Origin: Parachlamydiales bacterium
GTDB lineage: Bacteria; Chlamydiota; Chlamydiia; Chlamydiales; JABDDJ01
DNA length: 64,000 bases
Reading direction: 5' to 3'
Assembly (NCBI GenBank): GCA_041671045.1
Contig: JBAZCF010000004.1
Span: 1-64,000 of the forward strand
The notes beneath the pieces are model-generated. The model did not search any database and was not told the DNA's origin. It was given only the letters and a program-made list of their open reading frames with translations. Position 1 is the stretch's first letter. Each line of letters starts with the position of its first letter. Of this stretch, positions 50,509-60,146 are shown one piece after another. The position numbers and the translations under genes were made by a program.

Positions 50509-51693
50509 ATGATAGACGACGTTTCTCGAAGACTAGTCGAATTTGACCGGACTGTCGCGTATATACCTGGTCTCAGTTCGATAAATAGTGCTGTCAATCT
50601 CGTTGAAAAAGCCCTCTATTCCCATTCTAAATCTAAAGATCCCTATGTACGGCGAGTGGCTCAAAAACCCATAAGCCGTACTCTATTAGAATTTATTCCT
50701 GTCCTAGGCAATGCTATCGCTTATGTGATGGATCATCGTGAAAATAAAAAAGTTAATGTGGAGATTGCACCTGAAGAAAGAAAAATGATGCTCCCTACCT
50801 TAAAATCAGTGATGGAAACTCAGCCTACAGCTGAAAATCAACGCATTTATGCAAAATTATTGCTGCAGGGTAATCCTACCCCTACTGAGAAAACAGAGGC
50901 CTTAGCTATTCTTACTGCAGCTGCAACCGAAGGAGATCGCGTTTCTGCATTTGTGCTGGGAGATTATTGGCTGCATGAATTAGAAATGGGAAGCCCTCAT
51001 CATAAAGCAGACGAATACATCAATGCTCAACTAAATTTCCGCTTGGCCCTAGATGGCAAAGAGAGTGTGGATTTTTTGCCCAAAAATGAGAGAACTGCAG
51101 CTTTAGTCAGTCTCTCAGATTTTAAAACTTATGAAAGGGACTATCCCGCAAGCGTAGAGCTCTTAGAAAAAGCTTTGGAGGATGAAAAACTAGACGAGGA
51201 TATGCGAGGACAGCTCTTGTTAAAATTAGGGAGAAGGCATGAATTTCTTCCCCTAGAGAAGAATAAGAGCATAGAGATTTATAAACTTGGCGCACAGACG
51301 GGAAATGTCGATTGTATGATCCATCTTTCAACATCTTATCTTTTTCATGGTTCTCCTGAGGTGCTTAAAAATGCTGAAAGTTGGCTTTTGCGTGCATTTA
51401 AGAAGGGTAATGACTTTCAGAAAAATCAGGCCGCTACAAAGCTTGTAGAGCTTTATTTAGAAAACTTTACCAATAAAGGGAATAAGGCCTTGGAATTTAG
51501 AGAGTATATTGCTTCAGATTCTAAAGAAATGTGTTCCTTGGGCTATCATTTTCTTTATAAACAGAATTTTTCCAAGGCATATCAATGGTTTTCACGTGCA
51601 CGAGAGCTAGGGAACACTGAAGCTAAAAAAAACATTGAAAATTTTTCACAGCTAAGACAAATAGACCTTAGAGTTGCAGCGGCTGCGAGTTAA
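50509..51693 (+). CDS. Sel1/TPR-like repeat protein
   Basis: A 394-residue soluble helical protein. The N-terminus (about 1-90) is unrecognised. From about 115 onward come helical pairs of Sel1/TPR type: SAFVLGDYWLHE, AALVSLSDFKTYERDYPASVELLEKALED, GNVDCMIHLSTSYLFHG, and at the end NFSKAYQWFSRARELGNTEAKKNI. Such repeats mediate protein-protein contacts and are common among effectors of amoeba-living bacteria, but no secretion signal is recognised here. GGAGG lies upstream of the ATG. Confidence 0.7.
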   Translation: MIDDVSRRLVEFDRTVAYIPGLSSINSAVNLVEKALYSHSKSKDPYVRRVAQKPISRTLLEFIPVLGNAIAYVMDHRENKKVNVEIAPEERKMMLPTLKSVMETQPTAENQRIYAKLLLQGNPTPTEKTEALAILTAAATEGDRVSAFVLGDYWLHELEMGSPHHKADEYINAQLNFRLALDGKESVDFLPKNERTAALVSLSDFKTYERDYPASVELLEKALEDEKLDEDMRGQLLLKLGRRHEFLPLEKNKSIEIYKLGAQTGNVDCMIHLSTSYLFHGSPEVLKNAESWLLRAFKKGNDFQKNQAATKLVELYLENFTNKGNKALEFREYIASDSKEMCSLGYHFLYKQNFSKAYQWFSRARELGNTEAKKNIENFSQLRQIDLRVAAAAS

Positions 51694-51723
51694 AGTCACC
51701 CAACAGCTAGTCTATTGTTAAAG

Positions 51724-53970
51724 CTACAAAGTTAGGGAATATGTTTTGCGGTAGAAGGTGTCCATTGTAGAACGTAATGACGAGAGAGGAACGGTTGCCA
51801 TTTGCGTTTTGGGGAGGCTGTTAAGGAAGAGTTTACCATAAGCTTTATTGATAAGCCGCGTATCAAGGCACACGATGCAGCCACGATCTTTTTTATGGCG
51901 TATCAGACGGCCAAAACCTTGTTTAAATTTAACGATTGCATTGGGTACAGAGAATTCTAAGAAGGGGTTACCGCCTCTTTTAATGATTGCGTTGGTGCGC
52001 GCCTCGATGATGGGCTCTGAGGGCACTTGAAAGGGAAGCTTTACAATGATCACACAGCGCAGGGCTTCTCCGGCAACGTCTACACCTTCCCAAAAAGAAT
52101 CTGTTCCAAAGAGGACAGAACGGTCCGTGTTTTTAAAGTTGTTTAGGAGTACTTGACGCGGAGCATCCCCTTGCTTGCAAGGTTTATATCTACCTTCGAT
52201 AAGCTGGGGATATAATTTCTCATAGATTCCCTTGAGCATACTATAGGAAGTAAATAGCACGAAGGCGTTGCCGCGGCTTCCGTGTATAGCCTCCATAATC
52301 GCACTGCAAGCTTTTTCGTTAAACCCATCCTCATTAGGAAGCGGTAGATCTGTGGGGACAAGAAGGAGGGACTGTTTTTCATAATCGAAAGGGGAATCAA
52401 AGATCTTTTCGGTGATTTTCTTATAGGGGAGCAATTGGGGTGTTAAGCCTAAGCGTGAGCGGAGGAAATGAAATTCGCGGTTAGTGGCAAGGGTAGCGCT
52501 GCAGAGAATAGATGTTTCGAACCGGGAAAAGAACTGCTGTGCAAGCAGTGTGGATATATCCAGTTCAGCGTCGACTATGTGGGTATTGCTAAGCGAGCGT
52601 GTTTGCTGTAGTTCAATCCAGCGTACTTTCTTTTCTGTGGGGGGTGTTTTAGCGAAATGGACGATGATGGTCAGAGCTTTTTCTAAACGCAAGCGCAGGG
52701 CCTGTATCTCAGCCCTTAACCCACGTGTTTGATCTTGGATGCGTGCATCCTCAGCATTGTGGATATCTTCCATTAAACTGTTGATCGATTGAAAGTATCT
52801 TTTGGCATCTTCTTCTAATTTTGAGACTTTAGGGAGGATATCCTGAAGCCATAAATCGTGTGTATGGTGATGCGCATGGATACGGTAATTACCTTCTACT
52901 TGGTCAGACAGGCCGGCTTCATCTAAAGAAAGACCCGAGTTTAAGGCAAATTGGCGGAAGGAGCTGAAAACTTCAAAAAACTGGTCCATCAACACGCGCC
53001 GTTGTCCGATGAGATCGACTTGAATGCGTTGGATGAAAGATGCAGCTTCGGTAGTGATCTTCTTTTGGTAGATCTGTTCTATTTTAGTTTTTAGCAGGGG
53101 GAGCTTGCCGGAAGTGCGGAGTTGTTTGTCAGTGGCAAGGAGGCCAAAAAGGCGCATGATTTCTGCTAAAGAGGTGCGCATAGCAAGGTAATCTGTTGCG
53201 ACATCTTCTAAATTATGGGCTTCATCCAAGATAATACGTGTATAGCTGGGCAGGATGCCGATGTTTTGAGAGGAAGGCATATGCTGGCTTTCTATCCGGC
53301 GTGAAATGTCGCTGAAGAGAAGATGGTGATTGACAATGAGAAGCTGGGCTTCCATCGCTTCAGCACGTGCTTTGAAGAAAAAGCACGATTTAAAGTAAGG
53401 GCATTTTTCGCGTGTGCAGTTATCGCCTTCAGCATTGACTTTTTCCCAGATGGCAAAGGGGGGAGAGATAGGCAAGCCTGAACGTGAACCGTCGGTGGTA
53501 TGTTGGCTCCACGCTTCTATGCGGTTGACTTCGTTAGCTTCTTCAGGGGTAAGCAGGGGGATTTCGCCTAAGGTATCTTCGAGTTTTCGGCGGCAAAGGT
53601 AATTGCCCATTCCCTTTACAAGAACGGCCTTGAACTCTAGGTTAAGGGCTTTATTTATAAGGGGAATATCTTTGTTGACGAGTTGTTCTTGCAGCGCGAT
53701 GGTATTGGTGGAAATGACGGTGATTTGTTTGTTATGGAGCGACCATAAAAGGGCGGGAATTAGGTAGGCCATGGATTTGCCTGTCCCTGTCCCTGCTTCG
53801 ATAAGGGTAATCTTGCTCTGATTATAGCTATGGATGATTTCTTTGAGCATGTTGCGCTGCTGTTCGCGCACTTCAAAGCTGGGGAGATGGCGCTGGATTA
53901 GACCCTCCTCACTGATGATGGGGAGGGTCTTATCTTCGCGTAGTTCTTTGTAGGTTGGGTTTTCCGACAC
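51724..53970 (-). CDS. dinG: ATP-dependent helicase DinG-like
   Basis: A 748-residue superfamily 2 XPD-like 5'-3' helicase. Walker A IEAGTGTGKS at 57-66, four Fe-S ligand Cys (126 in NYLCRRK, 185, 190 and 196 in NCTREKCPYFKSC), DEAH near 250 (ILDEAHNLE), GTDSFWEGVD near 635 and QGFGRLIRHKKD near 690. The cluster and all helicase motifs look complete. DinG removes R-loops and resolves forks. It starts 9 nt after the rpoD stop and is likely co-transcribed with it. Confidence 0.93.
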   Translation of the reverse strand: MSENPTYKELREDKTLPIISEEGLIQRHLPSFEVREQQRNMLKEIIHSYNQSKITLIEAGTGTGKSMAYLIPALLWSLHNKQITVISTNTIALQEQLVNKDIPLINKALNLEFKAVLVKGMGNYLCRRKLEDTLGEIPLLTPEEANEVNRIEAWSQHTTDGSRSGLPISPPFAIWEKVNAEGDNCTREKCPYFKSCFFFKARAEAMEAQLLIVNHHLLFSDISRRIESQHMPSSQNIGILPSYTRIILDEAHNLEDVATDYLAMRTSLAEIMRLFGLLATDKQLRTSGKLPLLKTKIEQIYQKKITTEAASFIQRIQVDLIGQRRVLMDQFFEVFSSFRQFALNSGLSLDEAGLSDQVEGNYRIHAHHHTHDLWLQDILPKVSKLEEDAKRYFQSINSLMEDIHNAEDARIQDQTRGLRAEIQALRLRLEKALTIIVHFAKTPPTEKKVRWIELQQTRSLSNTHIVDAELDISTLLAQQFFSRFETSILCSATLATNREFHFLRSRLGLTPQLLPYKKITEKIFDSPFDYEKQSLLLVPTDLPLPNEDGFNEKACSAIMEAIHGSRGNAFVLFTSYSMLKGIYEKLYPQLIEGRYKPCKQGDAPRQVLLNNFKNTDRSVLFGTDSFWEGVDVAGEALRCVIIVKLPFQVPSEPIIEARTNAIIKRGGNPFLEFSVPNAIVKFKQGFGRLIRHKKDRGCIVCLDTRLINKAYGKLFLNSLPKTQMATVPLSSLRSTMDTFYRKTYSLTL

Positions 53971-53979
53971 GTTTCGAAA

Positions 53980-55644
53980 CTATTCTACTTCGAGCAGATC
54001 TAAAAAGGCTTTTAGTTGTTTTGAACGTGTAGGATGGCGCATCTTACGGAGTGCTTTGGCTTCAATTTGACGAATACGCTCGCGTGTGACGTTAAAGACT
54101 ACACCTACTTCTTCCAGGGTTTTGGGTTTGCCGTCCAAAAGGCCAAAACGGAGAACTAACACTTGCCTTTCCCTATCGGTAAGGGTAGTGAGGACTTCTC
54201 CCATCTTATCTTTTAGGATGCTGTACCCTGTAGCTTCAGCGGGTGAGTCAGCTGTGGTGTCTTCCAGGAAGTCACCAAACTGGCTTTCGCCCCCATCTCC
54301 TACTTCTGCTTGTAAGGAGATCGGATGCTGTGCAATCTTATAGATTTCACGTACGCGTTCAGGAGTTAACCCTAATTCGTTTGCGAGTTCTTCCGGCGTA
54401 GGTTCCCTTCCTGTTTCCATCATGAGTTTTTTGGCTCCGCGAAGAACCTTATTGATGGTTTCGATCATATGAACAGGGATACGGATAGTACGGGCTTGGT
54501 CTGCAATTGCGCGGGTCACAGCCTGACGGATCCACCAGGTGGCATAGGTAGAGAATTTGTAGCCGCGTCGGTATTCAAACTTTTCGACGGCTTTCATCAA
54601 TCCCATGTTTCCTTCTTGGATTAGGTCTAAGAAGGAAAGTCCGCGGTTTGTGTATTTTTTAGCAATGGAGATGACAAGACGGAGGTTGGATTCGACCATC
54701 TCGCGTTTGGCTTCCTGGCTCTTGTCCATCCAGCGGTGTAGCATTCTGACGTCTTTTTTGAATTCGTCAAGTGTACGGCCTGCTGCGAATTCTCTCTTAC
54801 GCAGTTTTCGTCTAACAGCGGCAAGTTTTTGTGCTGCAAAACGGTTTCTCTCTGCACGGGGAGTGAGTTCGTTGATCTCTTTTTCTAGTACTAGAAAACG
54901 GTCATAGGCACCGAGAATAACTTCGCCGAAGTCTTCAATGATATTATGACGGCAGTGTAAGCGCCTTAGATAGGCTTGCATACGGATGCGGCACTTTTCT
55001 ATCTCTTCGCTTAGACGCAGTTTTTCATTTTTGGAAAGATTGGCTGTTTCTAATGTGATCAGTAATTCTTCGAGGGTGCTTTCTTCTTTCTTGAGGAGTT
55101 CGCATAATTTTGGCAATAAAGCTAAGAATTCTTGCTTATTGGCGATTTCTTTCTCAGTAATGGACTTATCGAAACGCTCTTTTCCTTGAATAAGGTAGTT
55201 GGCAATAGCGATAGCTTCGCAGGAAGAATAACGGAATCGCATGATGATCCGCTCTATTTGGATCTGTGCTTTCTCGATACGCTTGGAAATTTCGACTTCT
55301 TCTTCACGGCTTAGAAGGGGCACGGAGCCCATTTCCTTAAGATACATTCTAACAGGGTCGTCAGGAGAACCTTCCATCCGCTTGGGAAGGCCTTCCAGCT
55401 CTTTAGCTTCTTTCTTACGCTCTTTTTGGCGTTCGACTTCGGACTGATTGAGAATCTGGATGTCCATTCCGCTAAGGAAAATCAGGACTTGGTCGATCTG
55501 CTCCGCTGTGTCGATAGACATAGGGAGGATTTCGTTAATTTCCTCGTAGGTAATAAAACCTTGTTCTTTAGCAACAGAGACAAGTTCATCGACTTTCTGC
55601 TGCTGCTGCGAGGTGAACGCGTTTTTTATGTTAGTTTTGCTCAT
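53980..55644 (-). CDS. rpoD: RNA polymerase sigma factor RpoD (sigma-66)
   Basis: A 554-residue primary sigma factor. It has region 1.1 (about 1-80), region 1.2 (PDDPVRMYLKEMGSVPLLSREEEV), region 2 (DLIQEGNMGLMKAVEKFEYRRGYKFSTYATWWIRQA, -10 recognition), region 3 and region 4 (DRERQVLVLRFGLLDG and TRERIRQIEAKALRKMRHP, -35 recognition). The N-terminal domain is shorter than in E. coli sigma-70, as in chlamydial sigma-66. The ATG at 55644 follows AAAAGG directly, so spacing is unusually short, but no alternative start exists before the upstream stop. Confidence 0.97.
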   Translation of the reverse strand: MSKTNIKNAFTSQQQQKVDELVSVAKEQGFITYEEINEILPMSIDTAEQIDQVLIFLSGMDIQILNQSEVERQKERKKEAKELEGLPKRMEGSPDDPVRMYLKEMGSVPLLSREEEVEISKRIEKAQIQIERIIMRFRYSSCEAIAIANYLIQGKERFDKSITEKEIANKQEFLALLPKLCELLKKEESTLEELLITLETANLSKNEKLRLSEEIEKCRIRMQAYLRRLHCRHNIIEDFGEVILGAYDRFLVLEKEINELTPRAERNRFAAQKLAAVRRKLRKREFAAGRTLDEFKKDVRMLHRWMDKSQEAKREMVESNLRLVISIAKKYTNRGLSFLDLIQEGNMGLMKAVEKFEYRRGYKFSTYATWWIRQAVTRAIADQARTIRIPVHMIETINKVLRGAKKLMMETGREPTPEELANELGLTPERVREIYKIAQHPISLQAEVGDGGESQFGDFLEDTTADSPAEATGYSILKDKMGEVLTTLTDRERQVLVLRFGLLDGKPKTLEEVGVVFNVTRERIRQIEAKALRKMRHPTRSKQLKAFLDLLEVE

Positions 55645-55798
55645 CCTTTTCGCACGACAGAAATTATATTATAAGGTGATAATAGGATGTAAGTATCGTA
55701 GTTATTGGCTGTTTTTGTCAACATGCAGTGATTACTTCATTTCCAGGTATTTATTCATTATGTGTAAATTATTATTTTTGTAAATTGAAACTTCGCTC

Positions 55799-56614
55799 AT
55801 GCAGATATATGCTTTTGAAAATGACGACCAATATATTAATGCTGCATGGGCAATAACAGGTAGAAATTACATCTGTCCCGAATGCGGTGAAACTTTACGT
55901 GTCCGCGGGGGCGCCCGTATTCAACGTCACTTTTATCACTATAAACCACAAAAATTTTGCAATCAATCCGGTAAAAGCGAAACGCATCTGATGATACAAC
56001 TTCGCTTGCTTAATACTTTACCTGCAGGCGAGGCAAAAATGGAAGTCCGTTTTCCCGAAATAGGACGTATTGCAGATATTGCATGGGAAAAAGAGCGTAT
56101 TATCTTCGAAGTACAGTGTGCGCCACTCACTCCGGATGAGGCGCTTGCAAGAACACACGATTATAACACACTGGATTGGCAGGTCATTTGGATCCTTCAC
56201 GACAACCGCTATCTTCAAAACGTCCAATCTTCTCTCGAAGCAGCTCTGGCACATACACCCCATTACTATACTAATATTAACGCTAGGGGGATTGGAATTA
56301 TTTATGACCAGGTAAATGTTTGGGAAAATGGCCGCCTTGCCTCTTCCTCCTACCCCAAAGAAATCTCACTTCAAAATGAATCCGTATTATCAACTCCATC
56401 GCACCATTCACTTCGTCAACGTACCCTCCACTGGAAAATAAAACTTGCGGATGATTACCTGTCCTTATGGCATGAATCTCCGCAGCATTCTTTATGGCTT
56501 GAGCTTGACTCTCTACGTAAAACCAGGCTTAAAAACCGACTTTGGAGGAGCCTTACCCAACCCTATCGCTTACTTTTGGGCTCTCTTTTAGAATCCTGTT
56601 GTAAACGATCGTAG
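55799..56614 (+). CDS. coiA: CoiA-like competence nuclease-fold protein
   Basis: A 271-residue protein of the CoiA family. An N-terminal zinc-binding motif (CPECG with Cys26 and Cys29, plus His and Cys up to about 55) precedes a restriction-nuclease-like core: ETHLMIQLRL (about 61-70), IADIAW with Asp93, and IIFEVQCAP with Glu104-x-Gln106, then WILHDNRY. In competent Gram-positive bacteria CoiA is needed for recombination after DNA uptake. Its presence here suggests a DNA processing role. The catalytic residues seem conserved. It converges with the PAS-coiled-coil gene. Confidence 0.8.
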   Translation: MQIYAFENDDQYINAAWAITGRNYICPECGETLRVRGGARIQRHFYHYKPQKFCNQSGKSETHLMIQLRLLNTLPAGEAKMEVRFPEIGRIADIAWEKERIIFEVQCAPLTPDEALARTHDYNTLDWQVIWILHDNRYLQNVQSSLEAALAHTPHYYTNINARGIGIIYDQVNVWENGRLASSSYPKEISLQNESVLSTPSHHSLRQRTLHWKIKLADDYLSLWHESPQHSLWLELDSLRKTRLKNRLWRSLTQPYRLLLGSLLESCCKRS

Positions 56615-56637
56615 GATGCAGGTGTAGGAGAAGTGAG

Positions 56638-57894
56638 TTAAGAGACCGGGAAGAGGACTGCGAGAGTGTGGAGACGGAATAGGCCGGTAGGGATGGCACC
56701 AAGGAAAGCTTGAAGTTTGATGCCGCGATTATCTTTCGTGTTTAAATGAATTGTCAAGGAAGTTTCGCCTTGGACGGGGAGTCTGCGGACGGCGTTGCGC
56801 CATTCATGGGATTGTTCGCCCAGGAGGGAATAGAAGTCTTGAGCAAATTTGTCTGAGTTCCATCCGGAGAGAAGTTTTATTGTCGGGCTGATAAAGAGCA
56901 GCTTATCATCTTTAGGGCTATAGACGAGAACGACGGCACCTCTTTCGCTACGGAGGCTATCGCATAGACGTCTTAGGTCTAGGGTATGGCTGGCGGTGGA
57001 TGGGTGTCCGAAAGGAGCGTGGGAAGGGGAAAAGTAGCTGGGTCCGGTGATTTTTCGCGCGATATCTAGGCAGCGTTTAAGGATCAGGGAGGCTTCACCG
57101 GGAGAGGAGATGAATTCTTCCTCGGGGGTGTCTTGTTCTATGGAGTGTCGATTGGCGAGGACCGGGAGCGAGGGGATTTCTTCAAGCCAGTCTTCGCCTT
57201 CATGGGAGTGTGTTGTATGGTCTTGAGGCATGTCTGCAAGCTGGAGCAGAGTTTTAATTTCGTATTTTTGGTCGCGTAGCTGATAGGTGAGATCGCGGAC
57301 TCGGTTTTCTAGAGAGGCGATATTTTGTTCTAGTTTTGAGATTTCTTGGCGCTGGTTGTTGATGGTATGCTGATATTCTTCTAGGAGGGTTTTTTGCTGC
57401 TGTATCTGTTCAACTAGAGAGCTATTTTCCCTGTGGTGCTTTTCCCTTGCACCATCGAGAGTGCTGTGAAGAAGGGAATTTTCTTGCATTAGCCTGTCTA
57501 AGGCGGAGGCTTTTTCGTCGATTTCGTGCAGATAGCGCTGTTGTTCTTGGCGGTATTCTTCCAGGCTTTGCTGGAAGCGTAGTATTTTTTCGTCGCTATC
57601 TTGAGAAGAAAGGGAGGGGATTTCAGATTTTTCTGCGGTCTCTTGATGTGGTAAGTTCTGTAAAAGAGAGCCTTCGCGTAATCTCCAGAGGGTAAGGATG
57701 ACGAGAGAGCCTGTGGCAGCAAGGAATAAGCTAAGGGGGAGAAGAGGCCATCCGGCTGCGGGGGTAACAATCCATACAGCGATAAGAGTGAGAAGTAGGA
57801 GAGGGATCAGATAGATAAGAAGGGTGGCTAGGTGCAGTCTATCCTGCCTACGGGTTAGTTTAAGGATAAGTTGTTGTAGGGGGCCTTGCGACAT
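56638..57894 (-). CDS. Membrane-anchored coiled-coil protein with C-terminal PAS-like domain
   Basis: A 418-residue protein. Two membrane helices at about 22-45 and 49-70, a coiled coil of about 110 residues (about 105-215, rich in Gln and Glu with heptads), a flexible linker, and a domain at about 315-418 (AVVLVYSPKDDKLLFISPTIKLLSGW...FLGAIPTGLFRLHTLAVLFP) that has the layout of a PAS fold. No kinase or GGDEF output domain follows, so it may act as a membrane sensor or adaptor. Last gene of the pseudouridine-synthase operon (15 nt from the mutarotase-like gene). Family unnamed. Confidence 0.6.
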   Translation of the reverse strand: MSQGPLQQLILKLTRRQDRLHLATLLIYLIPLLLLTLIAVWIVTPAAGWPLLPLSLFLAATGSLVILTLWRLREGSLLQNLPHQETAEKSEIPSLSSQDSDEKILRFQQSLEEYRQEQQRYLHEIDEKASALDRLMQENSLLHSTLDGAREKHHRENSSLVEQIQQQKTLLEEYQHTINNQRQEISKLEQNIASLENRVRDLTYQLRDQKYEIKTLLQLADMPQDHTTHSHEGEDWLEEIPSLPVLANRHSIEQDTPEEEFISSPGEASLILKRCLDIARKITGPSYFSPSHAPFGHPSTASHTLDLRRLCDSLRSERGAVVLVYSPKDDKLLFISPTIKLLSGWNSDKFAQDFYSLLGEQSHEWRNAVRRLPVQGETSLTIHLNTKDNRGIKLQAFLGAIPTGLFRLHTLAVLFPVS

Positions 57895-57909
57895 CTTTTC
57901 CTTAGCCTT

Positions 57910-58701
57910 CTAAAGGGGTTCCAAATCGATGAATAATGAGCTGACGGTAAGGTTTGGAAAGCGAGGATCCTGAGAGGAGAGCGGCTGTATACGTATGAAG
58001 GGATCATCTTTCGCTTTGATGAGGCGCCAGCAGTTTTCTTGGGAAGGGCAATGGTATTTGAAACGCAGGGAATATTCTGAGGTGTTGAGGTCTATGTGTG
58101 CGGTGAGAGGGTTGAAGGGGGTAAAGGCGTAGTGGATGGCGTTGTTATCAAGGGGGATAGAGAGGGTGTTTTCCGTTCCAAGGTGGAAGATATCTTTTGC
58201 AGGGATGATTTTATCGTTTTGAATGCAGTGGGAAGCAACTTGGGTCGTAATGTTTGCATTGCCTGGCGGGAGGTTCAAGTGGATGTCGGTTCCGACGAGA
58301 GAGTCGGTGTCACTGACAATGGAGATCTCGCAGCTGAGACTGTGTGGTGTAAGGCTTGCCTGGAAATACATTTTGAAGTTTTGACCTTCCTGGGCACCTA
58401 CTGTAGAGTTTTCCCAAGGTTCTTTGCTGTCTAATACGGCTAAGATTTTAGAGTTTTTAATTTCAGCTTTCCATGCCGCTGCCCGTGCGATGCCATTGGG
58501 AAAGGGATCATTTTCGTGGGGTTTATGTAGATGTTTGGGGCGGTTGTCGAGATGCGGGCCTATGAGGGAGCCTTGCTTATGATGGACATATTCAATACTT
58601 CCTTTGGAAAAGCTATCTAAATTCATGCCCCGAGCAGGATCAAAAACAGCTTTTAGGATGCTGCCATCAGCATGTTGTGCGGTCAGAATTAGCAGTTCCA
58701 T
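57910..58701 (-). CDS. Galactose-mutarotase-like fold protein
   Basis: A 263-residue soluble beta-sandwich candidate. FDPARGMNLDSFSKGSIEYVH, GSLIGPHLDNR and the long beta-rich body recall aldose-1-epimerase-like proteins. The usual catalytic pair (His and Glu) is not clearly recognised, so the reaction is unknown. It lies 5 nt from the 163-residue membrane protein gene and 15 nt from the PAS gene, so it belongs to the same operon. Confidence 0.6.
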   Translation of the reverse strand: MELLILTAQHADGSILKAVFDPARGMNLDSFSKGSIEYVHHKQGSLIGPHLDNRPKHLHKPHENDPFPNGIARAAAWKAEIKNSKILAVLDSKEPWENSTVGAQEGQNFKMYFQASLTPHSLSCEISIVSDTDSLVGTDIHLNLPPGNANITTQVASHCIQNDKIIPAKDIFHLGTENTLSIPLDNNAIHYAFTPFNPLTAHIDLNTSEYSLRFKYHCPSQENCWRLIKAKDDPFIRIQPLSSQDPRFPNLTVSSLFIDLEPL

Positions 58702-58706
58702 TGCAG

Positions 58707-59162
58707 TTACCTTTCAATATTCTGGCTTCTGTAAGTGTATACGCCTAAAGCGCCAAAATAGGTAATTAAACCCAAAATAACAACGCTATAAATACAATCT
58801 TTTAAGGGAAAATCTCTTTCTAGTGAATTAATTGTTGGATTTTTTGAGGAATACCAAACATTAAAACGTTCTTTTTCTAATTCACGCAGCCCTTTTTCTG
58901 CTGCCCAAGGATTGCGATAGATGAGGGAATGGAGCTGCGCTGTTCCTAGGTATTCCCTAGTATCGATAAAAAAATTATAAGAGCCTTGTAATTGATAGCG
59001 TTCATCATTCAAGGCTGAAATTTTCCATGAGATCGTTTTGACGGGAACGCGGGCATTTAGGGTATAATAAGTATATAATTTTTTTGTAGTGCCCCAAGTG
59101 ACCCAAACGGCAGATAGGGTCAAGAGGCAGACGAGCATCCAAAACCATTTATTTGTCTTCAT
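58707..59162 (-). CDS. Small membrane protein with two transmembrane segments
   Basis: A 151-residue protein starting at 59162 (MKTNKWFWMLVCLL), overlapping the pseudouridine-synthase stop by 4 nt; the open frame from 59198 would extend into that gene. Membrane segments at about 8-26 and 124-143, with a soluble middle of about 100 residues that resembles the extracytoplasmic domain of DUF3592-type proteins. Function unknown. Confidence 0.65.
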   Translation of the reverse strand: MKTNKWFWMLVCLLTLSAVWVTWGTTKKLYTYYTLNARVPVKTISWKISALNDERYQLQGSYNFFIDTREYLGTAQLHSLIYRNPWAAEKGLRELEKERFNVWYSSKNPTINSLERDFPLKDCIYSVVILGLITYFGALGVYTYRSQNIER

Positions 59163-60043
59163 GCGATAGGTTCCAAAGTCATGGGCGGTAATATCCATTG
59201 TTTAGCAGGGACAAAGTAAGGGAACACACGTGGAATAGGGGAATAGAATACTAATTTTTTACGGTTGATGGGGTGATCAAGTTCTAAAGTGTAGGCGTGC
59301 AGCAGTAATCTTTTTGTGCTTCCCATATCTCCTCCGTAGCGATCATCCCCGACGATAGGTATTCCTGCATGTTGACAGTGTACCCGTATTTGGTTTTTTT
59401 TGCCTGTCTCTAATTTTGCGCGGATGACGGTATAAGGGTTGCGGTAGGCTAGCGTTTCATAGTGAGTGATTGCTTCTTCGCCTTCGTTGGGGTTTTGAAT
59501 GACGTGAACATGGAAATTTTTATCTTCGAAAACTCTTGTGTGCCATGTTCCGACCGGTTCTTTGGGTTTTCCTTTGACGATAGCGATATATTCACGATGC
59601 ATCGAGCGTTTTTCCAGCTGTCCTTTCAGGTGAGTGAAGGCTGTTTGTGTACGTGCAAAAACCATCAGGCCTGAAGTACCCTGGTCCAGGCGATGGACGA
59701 CAAAGACTTTGTTTGGGTGATAGCGTTGCTTGAGGTCACTGTGAACACTAGAGAGGGAGCTTTTATCTGTCTCTACACTTAGCGATCCAGATTTTTTTTC
59801 GACGACTACAATATGGGGGTCTTCAAAAATTATTCTGCAGGTGGGAAGAATAGCGTCATCAATCTTTCTACGCGGTGGTAGAAGGGAGATGTCTTGGCCG
59901 GAATCTACTTCTTGGGAAGGGATTTTTACGACGGTCTTATCTACTGCAATCCTTCCCTGTTTGATCCAATCCCGTACAGTAGTTTTAGTACAGTCGGGAA
60001 ATTTTATAATTAGGGCATCTAAAAGGGTAATTTTTTCTTTCAT
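59159..60043 (-). CDS. RluA-family pseudouridine synthase
   Basis: A 294-residue enzyme that converts uridine to pseudouridine in rRNA or tRNA. An S4-like RNA-binding N-terminus (RDWIKQGRIAVDKTVV, about 24-40) precedes the catalytic core, with VVHRLDQGTSGLMVFA (catalytic Asp120) and KNQIRVHCQHAGIPIVGDDRYG near 215. It is the first gene of a four-gene minus-strand operon (pseudouridine synthase, small membrane protein, mutarotase-like, PAS). RluC/RluD-type target specificity is not assigned. Confidence 0.92.
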   Translation of the reverse strand: MKEKITLLDALIIKFPDCTKTTVRDWIKQGRIAVDKTVVKIPSQEVDSGQDISLLPPRRKIDDAILPTCRIIFEDPHIVVVEKKSGSLSVETDKSSLSSVHSDLKQRYHPNKVFVVHRLDQGTSGLMVFARTQTAFTHLKGQLEKRSMHREYIAIVKGKPKEPVGTWHTRVFEDKNFHVHVIQNPNEGEEAITHYETLAYRNPYTVIRAKLETGKKNQIRVHCQHAGIPIVGDDRYGGDMGSTKRLLLHAYTLELDHPINRKKLVFYSPIPRVFPYFVPAKQWILPPMTLEPIA

Positions 60044-60146
60044 GTGAATCTCTAAAAATACGAAGTATTTGATTATAAATAGTATACGAATCGGTGTCGT
60101 TTAATGCCAAAAAATTATAAAAATAGCAGGAAAAAAGGAGTTTAGT

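Noticed and set aside
57447..57770. Open frames on both strands inside the PAS-coiled-coil gene
   Set aside because: They are out-of-frame shadows of the Gln/Glu-rich coiled coil.
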